From NCBI GenBank assembly GCA_003116875.1, contig BCKT01000003.1:871143-935142 (forward strand): a DNA stretch of 64,000 nt. The letters run 5' to 3'. Origin of the DNA: Takashimella koratensis. Taxonomy: Eukaryota > Basidiomycota > Tremellomycetes > Trichosporonales > Tetragoniomycetaceae. The position numbers were made by a program, and so were the translations under genes. Shown in pieces: positions 9,938-21,046 of the stretch. Every line of letters begins with the position of its first letter. Position 1 is the first letter of the stretch. The notes beneath the pieces are model-generated. The model was not told where the DNA came from, did not search any database, and worked only from the letters and a program-made list of their open reading frames with translations.

Positions 9938-12900
9938 ATGTCAGCATCAACCAACTCGCCCCTTCCCGAGACACCTCTCCAGGAAGACTCGCCCATCTCC
10001 CCGGTCCGCCTGTCACTTCCCAAGCCGCCCTCTTTCTCTGCCCACCGCAGGCACTCGATCAAGACACTCCTCTCCAGCTCCGACTCTGAGACCGACAGCG
10101 CCCTTGACGGTGCCGGCGAAGTCGCCACGGACTCTGACCGCGACGCTGAGCTCCTCCTTCGCCGTGCCGCCCACGGACGCAGCGTCAGCTTTGACGTCTC
10201 CGCCAAGCGCCCGTCGCTCGATACCTCCAAGATGACCGAAGTTACCGACCTCGCCAGTCCAAGATTGTACCGCATCCCTCAACGCAGTCCGGGGTTCCGC
10301 GCTGCCTTCGACACACCAAAGGACGAAAGCAGCGACCATGCCGCCGAAGCAGAAGCCGACAAGACTCGACCCGCCGCGACCATGCCCGGTCTTGGAGGTA
10401 TCACTAAGACCGCTCGTCGCGCGCCACCACCCCGTGCGCTCAACCTCGCCAAGTCGGCCAAGTCGATCAACGTCGCTCCAGCGCCCTCGACCGCCCCCTC
10501 ATCGAGGCTTGCCAGCACTGCAGCCGCACGCGGGCTGTCCATCTCCCCTGCGCTCGCCAAGAGTGGGCGCGCATCGATTGGGCTCGGAGTCGACGGCGCA
10601 GGTTCGATCTGGTCGGCAAGCTTGAAGCCCTCCGCAGGGTGGGCTAGTCCCGCGCTGCCGAGTGGTCGTAGCGTTATGAGCTCCGCCAGGCAGCGTGGTC
10701 TCACCGTCGCTGTCATCAAGCAGGATGATGGAGACATGGTCGTTGAGAGTGGACCAGTCACTCCGGGTCTCGGAAGCGCTGCCCTTGGGACTGCCGCCCT
10801 TAACAGTGCCCCACTGAGGAGTGCAGTGCTCAAGTCGGCCGCGCTATCAACAGGCAAGCTCGACACTGCCAGCAGCGACATGAAGCGCAAAGAGAGTGAG
10901 TAGACAAGACTTGCGAGTGAAGGTCAATCGGTGTTCTACCTCTAACACTGCATTTAGTCATCCTGTGTCGCTACTACCACACGCCGGGGCTTACGTGCAC
11001 GTCCCGTCCATGCCGTTTCGTGCACAGCCTCGACTCCCTTGGCAGCGCAGTGGCCGGGAAGAGTCTCAGCGCGTTCCCTATGCTTTCTCCTCGGCCCGAC
11101 GCTCAGCACACCCCCGACCCGACCTCGGGTACGTTCGCGCTTGCCCAGGCAGCTCCGACCGCGGGTGGACGCCGTCTCAGTGTCAAGGACACCACCGATA
11201 TCTCCCAAGTCGCTATTGGAGAGACAGTCACCGTCGTCGACGACGAGACCGGCGCCGAGGTCGTCGGCCACGTCTTCATGATGAGTGGTGGTGGCAAGGG
11301 ACCGGCAGGCAAGAGCAAGGCCAAGTTCAAGACGGTTCCTTGCAAAGACTTTGCGGATGGTCACTGCCCGTACGGCGAGTACTGCTCGTTCATCCACGAC
11401 TGGTCCAACTTGTACGACCCGGCGTTGCACAGCGAAGAGGCCCTCAAGTCGCCCAACTCGCCCAGCGTCATGGAGGCGGCCCAGCACCGTAGGACGTCGT
11501 CCCTGACCGCGTGGAAGGAGACGATCGCCAAAGAGCTCCGTGTAGCCAATGTCGCCATCAACCCCGAGGCGCTCGAGAAGCACACGAGGAAGATGTCGGC
11601 CTTTGCTGCACCGTTCGGAGACAAGCCTTCGTATGCGCAAGCCACCAGCGAAGAAGCTGTTGCCTCTGTTCCCCCATCCCCTCGCGTGGCAATCTCCCCA
11701 CGGACTGGCAAATTCTCACCGAGTATCCTGTCCCCACGTTCGCTCAATGTCACCGACCGCGTCAGTTCCCCGCTCGCCGTTATCAGCGAGACTGTTCCTT
11801 CCCCGCCCGAGGTTCCTCAGATCGCCGAGCCACCCAAGGTCTCAGCCTGGTCCAAGGGCCCACCCGTCAGTCTGAAGAAGGTCACGATTGCCGAGCCCAT
11901 CTCGCCGCAGACACCGTCAACAGGCCACCTCGTTCCGCCGTCCGCCACGTTCTCGCTCTTCGGCACGGGGTCAGACCCGGCTACACCGTGGGACCCTGCG
12001 ATTCATGCGGAGAAGCTCAGGGAGGCTGAGGAGGCTGCACTCGCGGCTCAGGCTCTCGCCGCTCAGGAGCAACAGACTCTGAGCGCTAACGCCGCCAACA
12101 CCCGTCCAGCGGCGCCGATGATGCTCCGAGCGCAAAGCGAGCCAGTCTACCAGTACGCAGGGTACCAACCCTATGGGCCTTACCCACCCCCACAGAACGC
12201 CCATGCCAACCGCCCACAAGCCGACCTCCCTCCATGGACGACGGCGACGTACCCGTGGGGTATGCCGATGTCCCCCATCGCTCCGCCTGGTCAGGGCCAA
12301 GAGGCGTTTGCCGGGATGCCTAACGGACCGGGTGTCATATGGACCCCAGCCGGGTGGGCGGTCCAAGACGCAGCGATGAAACAGGCGATGCGCAAGACCG
12401 AGTTGGGCAACTCGGGTACGGATTTGAACCACCGCGACATGGAGCCGAAAACTTATTACAGGAGTAAGTTTGGGTGTAGCGTTGGCCGTTTCGAGTGCAA
12501 AAAAAGCTGATATCAGGTAGCCCGCCCGTGCAAGTTCTTCGCAGAGGGCAGCTGCCCGTACGGTGAACACTGCGCGTACAAGCACGAGCTTGGCAGCGAC
12601 AGCGCCAATGGCCAATCGAGATCGCCCTCCAAGCACTCGGCATCGAAAACCGCTGCGGTGCGCCACACGATCCCATGCAAATTCTTCAACTCGGCACTGG
12701 GTTGCACAAACGGCGATTCGTGCTCGTTTCTCCATGTTCTCGTGATCCCAGACGCAGGGTCAGCGGTGGCTCGACCTCGGCCGTGGCGCACCCGTCCGTG
12801 CAGACACTACCAGCTCGGCCGGTGTGTACTCGGTGACGCGTGTCATTTCGCACATGTCGTCGACCCGAGCTACAGCGACGTCGCGCCGTGTCTCACTTGG

Positions 12901-13257
12901 ACCAAGACGGGGAGGTGTGAGAATGGATCCAGCTGCAAGTATGCACACCTGGGTGAGGGCGGGGAAGGGAACGCAGAGGGCTTGACGGAGAAAAGGCTCG
13001 CTCAGGCACTCGAGGAGTTGAAGAGGAGTCAGGGAGGTGAGGGTGCGGCCAAGCCTAGTGGCGCAGGGGATGAGGAGGATGAGGAGGATGATGACGATGA
13101 TTTGGAGATTGTGAGTTGATTCGAGCTGCGAAAAAGGTCTAAGTCAAGCTAACATTTGGTACAGGTTACTGTCGAGTCTCGTGCCGAGTCCCGCGTGATG
13201 AGCCCGACCACCAGCGGCATGTCCTTCGGCTCGTCCCGCAGCATCGCCGTTGCATAG
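9938..13257 (+). CDS. CCCH zinc-finger protein with six fingers, probable RNA-binding regulator
   Basis: Four exons: 9938-10895, 10958-12463, 12521-13110 and 13165-13257; 1048 residues. Six Cys3His fingers are visible. Finger 1 (about 323-342, spacing 9-4-3) stands alone after a Ser/Pro/Ala-rich 320-residue region. Finger 2 is VPCKDFADGHCPYGEYCSFIH (about 446-466). Fingers 3-6 cluster at 825-843, 874-894, 915-933 and 945-965 (RPCKFFAEGSC, IPCKFFNSALGC, RPCRHYQLGRC, APCLTWTKTGRC), with spacing 7 or 8-5-3. Between fingers 2 and 3 lies a long Pro/Ala/Gln-rich linker. The tail is acidic. CCCH fingers of this spacing usually bind RNA, so a cytoplasmic or nuclear mRNA regulator is inferred. The third exon needs the second of two nearby AGs (12519-12520) to keep the frame. 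I do not recognise a named ortholog. Confidence 0.82.
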
Positions 13258-13889
13258 TCCAGCGGGGTCTATGACTAGTAAGGCGTTATCAGGGTACGGT
13301 AGATTGCAGCGAAACGACCCAAGAAAAATACATACCATGACATGAGAGAAAATTGAATCAAACGACACCTCAAAAAAATCAAGGATCAATCGATTAAGTG
13401 GCCTTTTTATCTTTCTCTCTATAGTTTCGCTCTACTTGTTGTCCCCTTTCTCCTTGTCGCTCGTGTTTGTGGTTCTCATCGTCGTCTCGTACATAGTAAG
13501 AGTGAGCAATGAACTCGTGAACGAACCTGGTTTCAGTGCCACGTCCGGGTGTTTGGTGCCACGTCACAACCGGAGCCGAGATCGGAGCGAGGGAGGTTAT
13601 CTCCCAGGCACCCGGAATACGCCATGACCATGTCCGTGCAACGAACAATGATCAAGAGCTTAACCGTTAACCTCGACCTATTCACCTCAACCCACCGCCG
13701 ATATCGATACGAAAAGTCAGCTCCAGGTCTCAGTAATGCTCGTCTCGATACCCGAACCTTGTTCATTGACACTGACACTGCTCCCGTCCCCGTCCCCGTC
13801 ATCAACTTCAGTCTCGACCTCTCAATCTCTCTACCCCTCCTCTTTCTCGCCATAACCCATCTACCTACATCTGAGTGTAAGAGTTCACG
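13258..13889. other. Intergenic: CCCH gene 3' region and promoter of the AlkB-family gene
   Basis: No gene recognised. Sequence before 13890 is CT-rich from about 13790, matching the leader style of neighbouring genes. Confidence 0.5.
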
Positions 13890-16800
13890 ATGCCCCCGCA
13901 GCGCACGAATGTCAGTGGAAGACAAGTGGCAATGGGATGGTACCCGCCATGCTTGGATCACAAGTACATTACACTTCCCTTGCGGGAGGTATTTGGGCTA
14001 CACCAGACGGGCTCGAAACGGGTCGAGGATGAGGCACTCTTACGATACTGGGATGAAGTCTCCCTTGCTGCCTTGGACAGTTCTATGACCGACGAAGAAG
14101 TACGTCTTTAGTCGGAACTCTTCCCATCTTCCTTCCCCACTTCTTGCGTCTGGACTCAAGGGCCAGGGACTGACCGACCACTGTAGCGTCGAATTGAGCG
14201 GGAATTCGACACCGTCTCATATTACCTTCCCAACGGGCCCCGAGAGCGCAGACAGCAAGGGAACCAAGACCCAGTGCCGCATGAGTCTAGACTGTTCCGG
14301 ATGCGCGTACTATGGCTCAAGTGGAGCAAGAAAGAAGAGGTCGCGGTGGATATGGTCCGTGTACGAGCCGAGGCAAGAAGGGCGGAGATGAAGGCGATCG
14401 CGGCACTGGCGCGCGGGTGAGTGCTTCCTCTTGGGTGTCGGCGAGTACGATGAGCTGATCCAGCTCGATCAGGGAGCTTGGTCTTCGATCTGGGGTGGAG
14501 AAAGACGGGGACACGCAGCGGCCTGCGGCAAAAACAGCAGTCCCCACGTCGAAATCGCAAAAGATGGACAAGCTGGCGAAAGCGGCTGCCAAGAAAACTT
14601 TGGCACACTCCTTCTTTCGTCGACCGTACGCCAGTAAAGCCCTCGCTCTTGCCAAAGCCAAACAAGGCAAGGCTAAAGCTAAGGTATCCGGGCTTGGAAT
14701 GAACAAGGCTCAGACTGTCGCTTCTGGACGAGGTGCGACGGGTAAAGAATTTAAAATGGGCACGAAGACGACCAAGAGCAAACGACGCCCGACTTCGAGA
14801 GCGGTCGGGACGGTGGTGAGGAGGGACGAGCCCAGGTCTGGGTCCTCGCTTACCCCTCTGCCTGAGATGGACGCGGACCAGACGATTTACAAACCAAGTG
14901 GACCAAGGATCAAATCCAGCACCTTTGCAGCTGTCATGCGTCTCATCACAGGCATCCCACGAGCCCCGCCTACCTTAAAGATTCAACAACGTCCGCCTCC
15001 TCCTTGTCCCCCCCCAGTCTGGGCAGAGGTGAGCTACATGAGAAAATGAGCACTAATGCAGCAGACACGACAAGAATTGTGCGAAGCGTTACCGTACTAT
15101 AGAGCTTTTCAATCGGGTATGTATATGTACAAGCGTGTACCATTTGGGTACCTCCTCGATGGGTTTCCAGCGCCGTAAGTAGTTGATCTGTGATCCTCAC
15201 ATGCCGAGTGTCCTGCCAGAGAAACTGACCAACTCAGGCGAGATCTGTGGGCGAATAATGGGCGCACAATCATTTCGCATGGGTAAGAAGCCAGAACCTC
15301 CCCGAACGCTTTACCCAGCTTCATCGCTAACGAGGAGCAGAGGCGGGCAAGCCGTGCGATTTCTGGACGAGAAGAAACGCCCAATCGTAGCCTTATCAGC
15401 GGACCAAGATCGTTCAGACGCCCGGATCGATACACTCTTACTTGCCGCAGAACGGAACGCGCCTGTCATCCTCCTCGCGGGCCAGGGGTACAAGTTGCTC
15501 CCTTGGCGTCCGGACTGCACGTACTTTGTGCTTGGTTGGTAAGTGCGCAAAAAAAAGAGCTGTTCACAAGGCTAGATAGGAGAGGGGAAAGGCAATTGGG
15601 CTGATGTAGGATGCATTAAATAGGTACTATGTCTCGGCGGGATGGGCAGAGGCAGAGCCCTGTGCAAAAGGGATCACGCCTCATCCTCAGCGCGATTGGT
15701 TCGCGCGTATCAAGATCCGGTTCGACTGGGTGGAGAGCCAAGGCCAGCCATGGTGGGAGCAAACTCGTGCACCGAACATCGAACCTGACCACGACGTTCC
15801 ACACGTATCGACTGGACCATCAACACCACCTACGACTCCATCCAACCTGCGCTCTGATGCCTACCCGTCGCACCAGGCGAGGGAGAGACTATCTTCTCCC
15901 CTCTTGCTTACGAGAGGTCCCGAAACGATGAAAGTGGAGCATATTATAAACTCCACTGGACAATTCGGACTGCTCACGCCTCCGGTATCTCCTCCCATCC
16001 CAGCACCCAGGTCGGCGAAACAGGTCGGGGCTAGAGAGGCGGTAGAGGTACAGCGCCAGGTGTGGGCAATGTTCAAAGAGGAAAAAAGATTCGAAGAGGA
16101 CGAGAGTGAGGATGAGATTGATTGGGAGCAAGCAAGGAGTGGAGGCGAAGTTGAGAATGGAGATGGCGATGAGAGTGAGAGGCCAGACGAAGGAGAGGAT
16201 ATGGATGAAGATGAGCAGATGCGGGAGGTGGATGAAGGTCAGGAGGATGAGGAAGGCGGTAAGGTTGAGGTGGTAGAAGAGGTAGAGGTGGAAGAAGTGG
16301 AAGAGGTGGAAGAGGTGGAAGAGGTGGAAGAGGTGGAAGAGGTGGAAGAGGTGGAAGAGGTGGAAGAGGTGGAAGAGGTGGAAGAGGTCGAGGAGGCACA
16401 AGGACCCGAGGAAATGGAGGAGGCGGGGGGCATTCGACAAGTCGAGATGGTCATGTCAGACAACGCGGGATATTTGCCATCTCCACAGCACGCACCACTC
16501 CCAAGGCGACACTTACCAGGCGACCACGTCCTCGCTTCCTTCAGCGACGCCGAGACCGCCCTCAAACCCAGGTCAGTCACGTCTTCTCATCCTCCTCAAT
16601 ACCAAATCTCTCGCTAACGTTTTCTTCTTCTTCCATGTGATGTAGTTGGTCCGACCTGATTTGCACCACATGTACTTTCCCTTCTCCTCGCGTTTACGCA
16701 GAGGGTTGGACCTGTCTCCGTCCTGATTGTGCTCAGTTCTGGATGCTTGTCTCCGAACCGCAGAGGGAGGGAGAGGGGCAAGGGTTGTGGCCGATCCCAC

Positions 16801-19019
16801 CGGGGTTTCATCTCACGTACGATAACGCATTCATAGAGAGTCCAAGGAAAGGGGAGTGTCCTGTACGGTCTGTACCGTATGGCGTTAGGCCGCCATTGCC
16901 GGGTGCTTCTGGCGCCCGTGCCGGTGGGGGAATCGGGACGGCGAGTGGAGGTGGAGGTGGAGAGGTAGAGGAAGTGGAAGGGACGGAAGGGAGGGAGGCA
17001 GCGGTCGGAACAAAAACGCTGTGGAGAGGTTGGGTGTGTGATTGTGGTCGGGCCAATTGTCGATACAGGTGGGAGATGTGGGTGAGTACTTTCAATCGGT
17101 TAAACGCTCGTCCCGCCCACACCGTCCACATTCGCCAAAGACCACCACTATGGACGGTCTTCTGAGTTGGACGCTAACGTGATCTGTGTGTTCCGTGACA
17201 GGTGTGTGGAAGCTGTGGTCGTACGAGGGGCAAGATGGACACTTCAGCGATCGTACCGGCCTCGACACTAGTACAGCCAGATAACAAGTTGAGCGCCGAG
17301 GTGATCGATAAAGAAGCTGGAATCGGGATCAGCGTGGCCCAGTTCCCTGGTGCGACGGTGTGGGCGTATGTGTTACCGAACGCGTGAGTAGAGGTGGTTG
17401 ATTCAGTTCACGCTGGGGATCAACGTATTCCGCGTACTCGCTGTTTCTCAGACTCACCTGTAACGGTCATCTATGCGTGCCGTAGCTGACTCATTCTGCT
17501 TCTCCGGCTCATCTACGCCCCGACTCTAGCGGAACCATCTTCCACATCCGTCATCGATCTTCTCATACCGCCGACTCCCTCTGGAAGGGGTACCAACTCG
17601 CCGCGCTCACCTGGCCCGAACCCCTCTTCGAACGCCGATCACTCAAATCAAATATCGTCAAAGGTCAATTACTGTCTCAGCAATTTGCGGTAAACTCGGG
17701 TGTGAAGTACAAGTATATTGTGGATTCACAGAGTCATCCGTTAGATCAGTCGCCAACTTGTGTACGCGATGCTCTGGATTTGTGAGTATGATGGTGTGAG
17801 GGTGGTGATCTGGTTGGTATCGTAGTTAACGCCATATTGTTAGTATCACGTCCTCTGTCGAAGTCGTCCTTGGGACAAGGCAAGTTCAGTTCAACGAAAT
17901 CCTTAGCGTCATGTACCGAGAAGGCCAGAAGATGAGCTGGCACGATGATGGCGAGAAAGGTGAGTCACGAGTCAAGAGTTGGTCGTCTCGATCCAGTCTT
18001 CCGCGGGGCGATTGGTGGACTAGATTTTGCCCCAACGTGCCTCGTTAGGTGCCTTGAGATATGGTTGGGAGCTCAGAACAATGGATAGAACCAGCTGACG
18101 CAAGTCTTGTGTCAACCTTCCCTATTCCCCACGCATACGACTCCCCCCCACTCCTCCTCCCCACTCAGGCCTCGGACCGGTCGTCGCTGCCCTGTCCCTA
18201 GGATCGCCAGCGACCATGTCGTTTCGCCCCAAACTGCAGCACGCGCGGGCGAACGCGACGTACTTTGGAGGAACGACACGTCCTGTCTCGCTCTCTCAGC
18301 CTCAGCCTTCGCCCCAGCGAGACCCTTCACATTCGCCTCAGCGCCAACCTATGCCTTTGCCTCTGCCCCAATCTCAGCCCCAGCCGCAGTCCCAGTCCCA
18401 GTCTCAGCCTCAGTCTGAGCAGCCAGAATCGCTGCCCTCCCTTCGACCAACACCCGAGTCAACGCGATTCTACCCAACCGCTCCGGATCCGACCCCGCGT
18501 CGACACCCGCCGGCATCAAAGGTCCGGCCGGGGCTTGCGGCGCTCCAGCTCACACTAGCACATGGAGTAAGTGACGCCGTGTAGCGTGTGAGACGGTAGA
18601 CGTGTAGACCCCCGCTCCACGCGCTTCCGGCAGTGCCCCTGGGTTCCTTACTCCACTGTCGCTCCCTCTCCCAAGACGACAGCGTGGGAAGCAGCCAGCC
18701 GTCGGCGAGCCCTGGGACCTTTTGGCAGTCGTCCCTAGGGTGGGACGGTTTCAAGCTTGTCTTTCCGATCAAGGAAGCCAACGCAAGGAACCAGGGGATG
18801 GAAGGAACAATGGGGAGAATTGGTTGTGTCAGGCACCCTCACTTCCACTCACCCACACCGCCCCATACACGCTCCACTGTGCTGACTGGTGAACCTTGGA
18901 TTTGACAGGACGTGGTGATCATGGCCGGGCGGGAGATTCAGATGCAGTGGGAACACAAAGTCGTGCCTCATGGTCTGAGAGCGGCTGCGACGGCGCGCGT
19001 CATTGGCGTCGACTCGTAG
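13890..19019 (+). CDS. AlkB-family 2-oxoglutarate/Fe(II) dioxygenase with zinc clusters and a possible SRA-like region
   Basis: Thirteen exons: 13890-14099, 14187-14416, 14473-15028, 15062-15174, 15238-15282, 15341-15538, 15624-16571, 16646-17081, 17202-17383, 17530-17781, 17844-17959, 18169-18566 and 18909-19019; 1264 residues. The C-terminal part is an AlkB-like core: NEILSVMYREGQKMSWHDDG gives the iron ligands H1090 and D1092, then PVVAALSLGSPATMSFR. The last exon has H1244 (QWEHKVVPHG) and R1252/R1258 in RAAATAR, the site of the R-x-N-x-T-x-R motif, with Ala in place of Asn. About 95 Pro/Gln/Ser-rich residues interrupt the core before the last strands. Two cysteine clusters precede it (C773/776/790/795 and C898/900/905/914/917). 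Residues 333-475 hold a conserved-looking region (see findings), then an acidic VEE repeat. The N-terminal 330 residues are basic and unplaced. Substrate unknown; repair or modification of nucleic-acid bases is inferred. The exon 4 start could be 15065. Confidence 0.75.
16289..16389 (+). repeat. 9-bp coding minisatellite (Val-Glu-Glu repeat)
   Basis: About eleven near-perfect copies of GTGGAAGAG in frame inside exon 7 of the AlkB-family gene, encoding (VEE)n at about residues 673-706, within a broader Glu/Asp-rich segment. Copy number is likely to vary between strains. Confidence 0.93.
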
Positions 19020-21046
19020 GCCTCGCGTCGAGCGTTGGAGTCCAAGAGTGTAGAGAGGTGACGAGCGGTGCAAGTGTTGCGATCGTGGTGGAGCAAGGAA
19101 AGTGAACAAGACGCAACGAGCAGGAAAGTCGACAATGTTGGAAAAGGGGAACGAGCATGAACTTGACTCTTCGGGAATAATCACCGCGATCACCTCACGA
19201 GCGCTGTCGGTTTTCGGCCGCTTCGGGGGATTTTCTAAGCTGCACTTTCCAAAAGTGTGGGTCGAGAGGGATTTGGTTTGCTCATTTATCGTGATAATCC
19301 TGACACGGCCCTAATCCAGTGCTCGTTGCGTTGTGCTTTTTTTTTTTTTGGTGCTGGGATGTGCACCAAGAACCAAGGAGAAAGCTGGATGCGGACACTA
19401 GCACCGTCACGCGCCACGGCGTCGTCTCCTTCCCAAACTGAAAAAACAAAAATTAAATCGAAACGCTGTATGACGAATTCCATCCCCGCCCTTGCTTGAC
19501 TGGGTTCGAGACCTGAACGGAAGATTTTCGTACGAGTGAGCCATGGGCATGTGCTCGTGCGTTATGGCAGAGGGCGGTGGGCTGAGGTGGGGTCGGGAGG
19601 TGGGTAGGGGGTAGGCTTAGGCTGGAAGGGGTAGTGTCGACTGTAGCAAATGTGCGGCTGGGTAAGTGGGTGGATGGGTGAACGGCGTGGACGAGGGGAG
19701 GGGTGGACCCTGAGGACAGAATGGGAAAGAAGGGTGGGCGACAAGTGGACGGAATTGGGGGCAAGATCCGGGAAAAAACGAGGGCAACGGGGCAAACGGG
19801 GCAACGGGGTGAAAAGACTCCGGCCACCGCACCGACGCCTCGCCCCTCTCGTCGAGCGTGGAGGGGAGGGTAGTAGGGGCGAGTGAGGGAAGAGGAGGAT
19901 GGATGCACGCCACTGATGGAGAGAGCGAGGGAGGGGAGATGCAGGGACCAAGGCCAAGGGCCAGAGGGGTCTGGTTTGCCGCTCAATCGGACATTGCCTC
20001 TCCTCCCCTCTTGCCCCTTGGCCCTTGGGACCCGTCTCCGTAGGCCGTATAGCGACTCGTACATTGCGTCCAGACCAGACAGACGCACCAGAACAAACGC
20101 GTGGGCTCACTCGCGGTGCTGGACTCGCAACTCCCGACCCAGCCGACACCACCACCGCACCACGCACCACCACCTTGACTCTCTCTCCATTGACCAAACG
20201 TCAAGTCTAGCCTTTGACCCACCACTCCGATTCAATCCCCGACCTTTGGCCTACCTACCCGCACGGCATCGACTAGCACCGAGCAGAGGGGGATCACCCT
20301 GCACAAAACCCTGCGACGCGCACACCCAATCTCCGACCGAAAACAGCCAACAACAACAACAACATAACAACAACAACCATCCAGCGTAGGGAGAAAAAAA
20401 AAATATATTATCCCATCCGCGACAACGACTCCACCACCGCTCACCGCCTCCACCTCGCTTGAGACCGGCAATACGAACGGACAGGGCGTAGAGAGAAACC
20501 TTGTTGGCCCCTGCATTCTACATTCTGGCTTCTGGCTCCTGCGTTTTACGGCCTGCTGTCGATCTGCGTTCGTCGGTGGCCACGAGCGAAGGAGGAGTAC
20601 CCAATCCGCGGTCGGCTCGCGGGTATACAAGAGGATAGAGCCAACCTTGCGTAGAACAGACGCGGTATCGCGACGTATCTCCATAATCCTTGGACATCGC
20701 TCGACGACCTCTGCAGCGCGTGTTGATCACTACCCGAGACGCATTCACACCCACCCACATCAATCGGCTTTTTTTCCTCTCCTCACTACCCATCATCACG
20801 CGCGTCCGATCAACTTGTTTTAGCATCCGCGCATCGCACCTTTACAACGTGGTCCACGCGGTTAAACACTGTCAACGTCGTCGTCCCATCACCATCGGTA
20901 TTCAATCTCCCGCGCCATCAACGGACCGTTCTCACATAATCTCAAACCTCACCATCAAGCATTCAATCCGTAAACAACACCTTGCCACCGGCTTGACTTG
21001 TTCACTCCACCTTTGCTTGTCCGCGTTCACCACTTGAGCCGTCGCG
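19020..21046. other. Intergenic, 2.0 kb; promoter and long leader of the Whi5-like gene
   Basis: No gene I can support. The stretch 19560-20000 is G-rich on the plus strand and gives long Pro/Ser frames on the minus strand with no domain motif. From about 20070 the plus strand turns CA/CT-rich, with AACAACAAC repeats at 20348-20378, a composition typical of fungal 5' untranslated regions. A spliced leader or upstream regulatory frames are possible but not resolved. Confidence 0.4.

Noticed and set aside
15889..16580. Minus-strand frames rich in LPPLPP, FHLFHL or SSTSST
   Set aside because: They are shadows of the 9-bp VEE coding repeat of the AlkB-family gene.
19500..19515. GGTTCGAGACC, similar to a tRNA T-loop
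   Set aside because: No matching stem arms upstream or downstream.
19562..20197. A 211-residue minus-strand Pro/Ser/Arg-rich frame
   Set aside because: Low-complexity composition, no domain motif, no splice support. Probably a result of G-rich plus-strand sequence.
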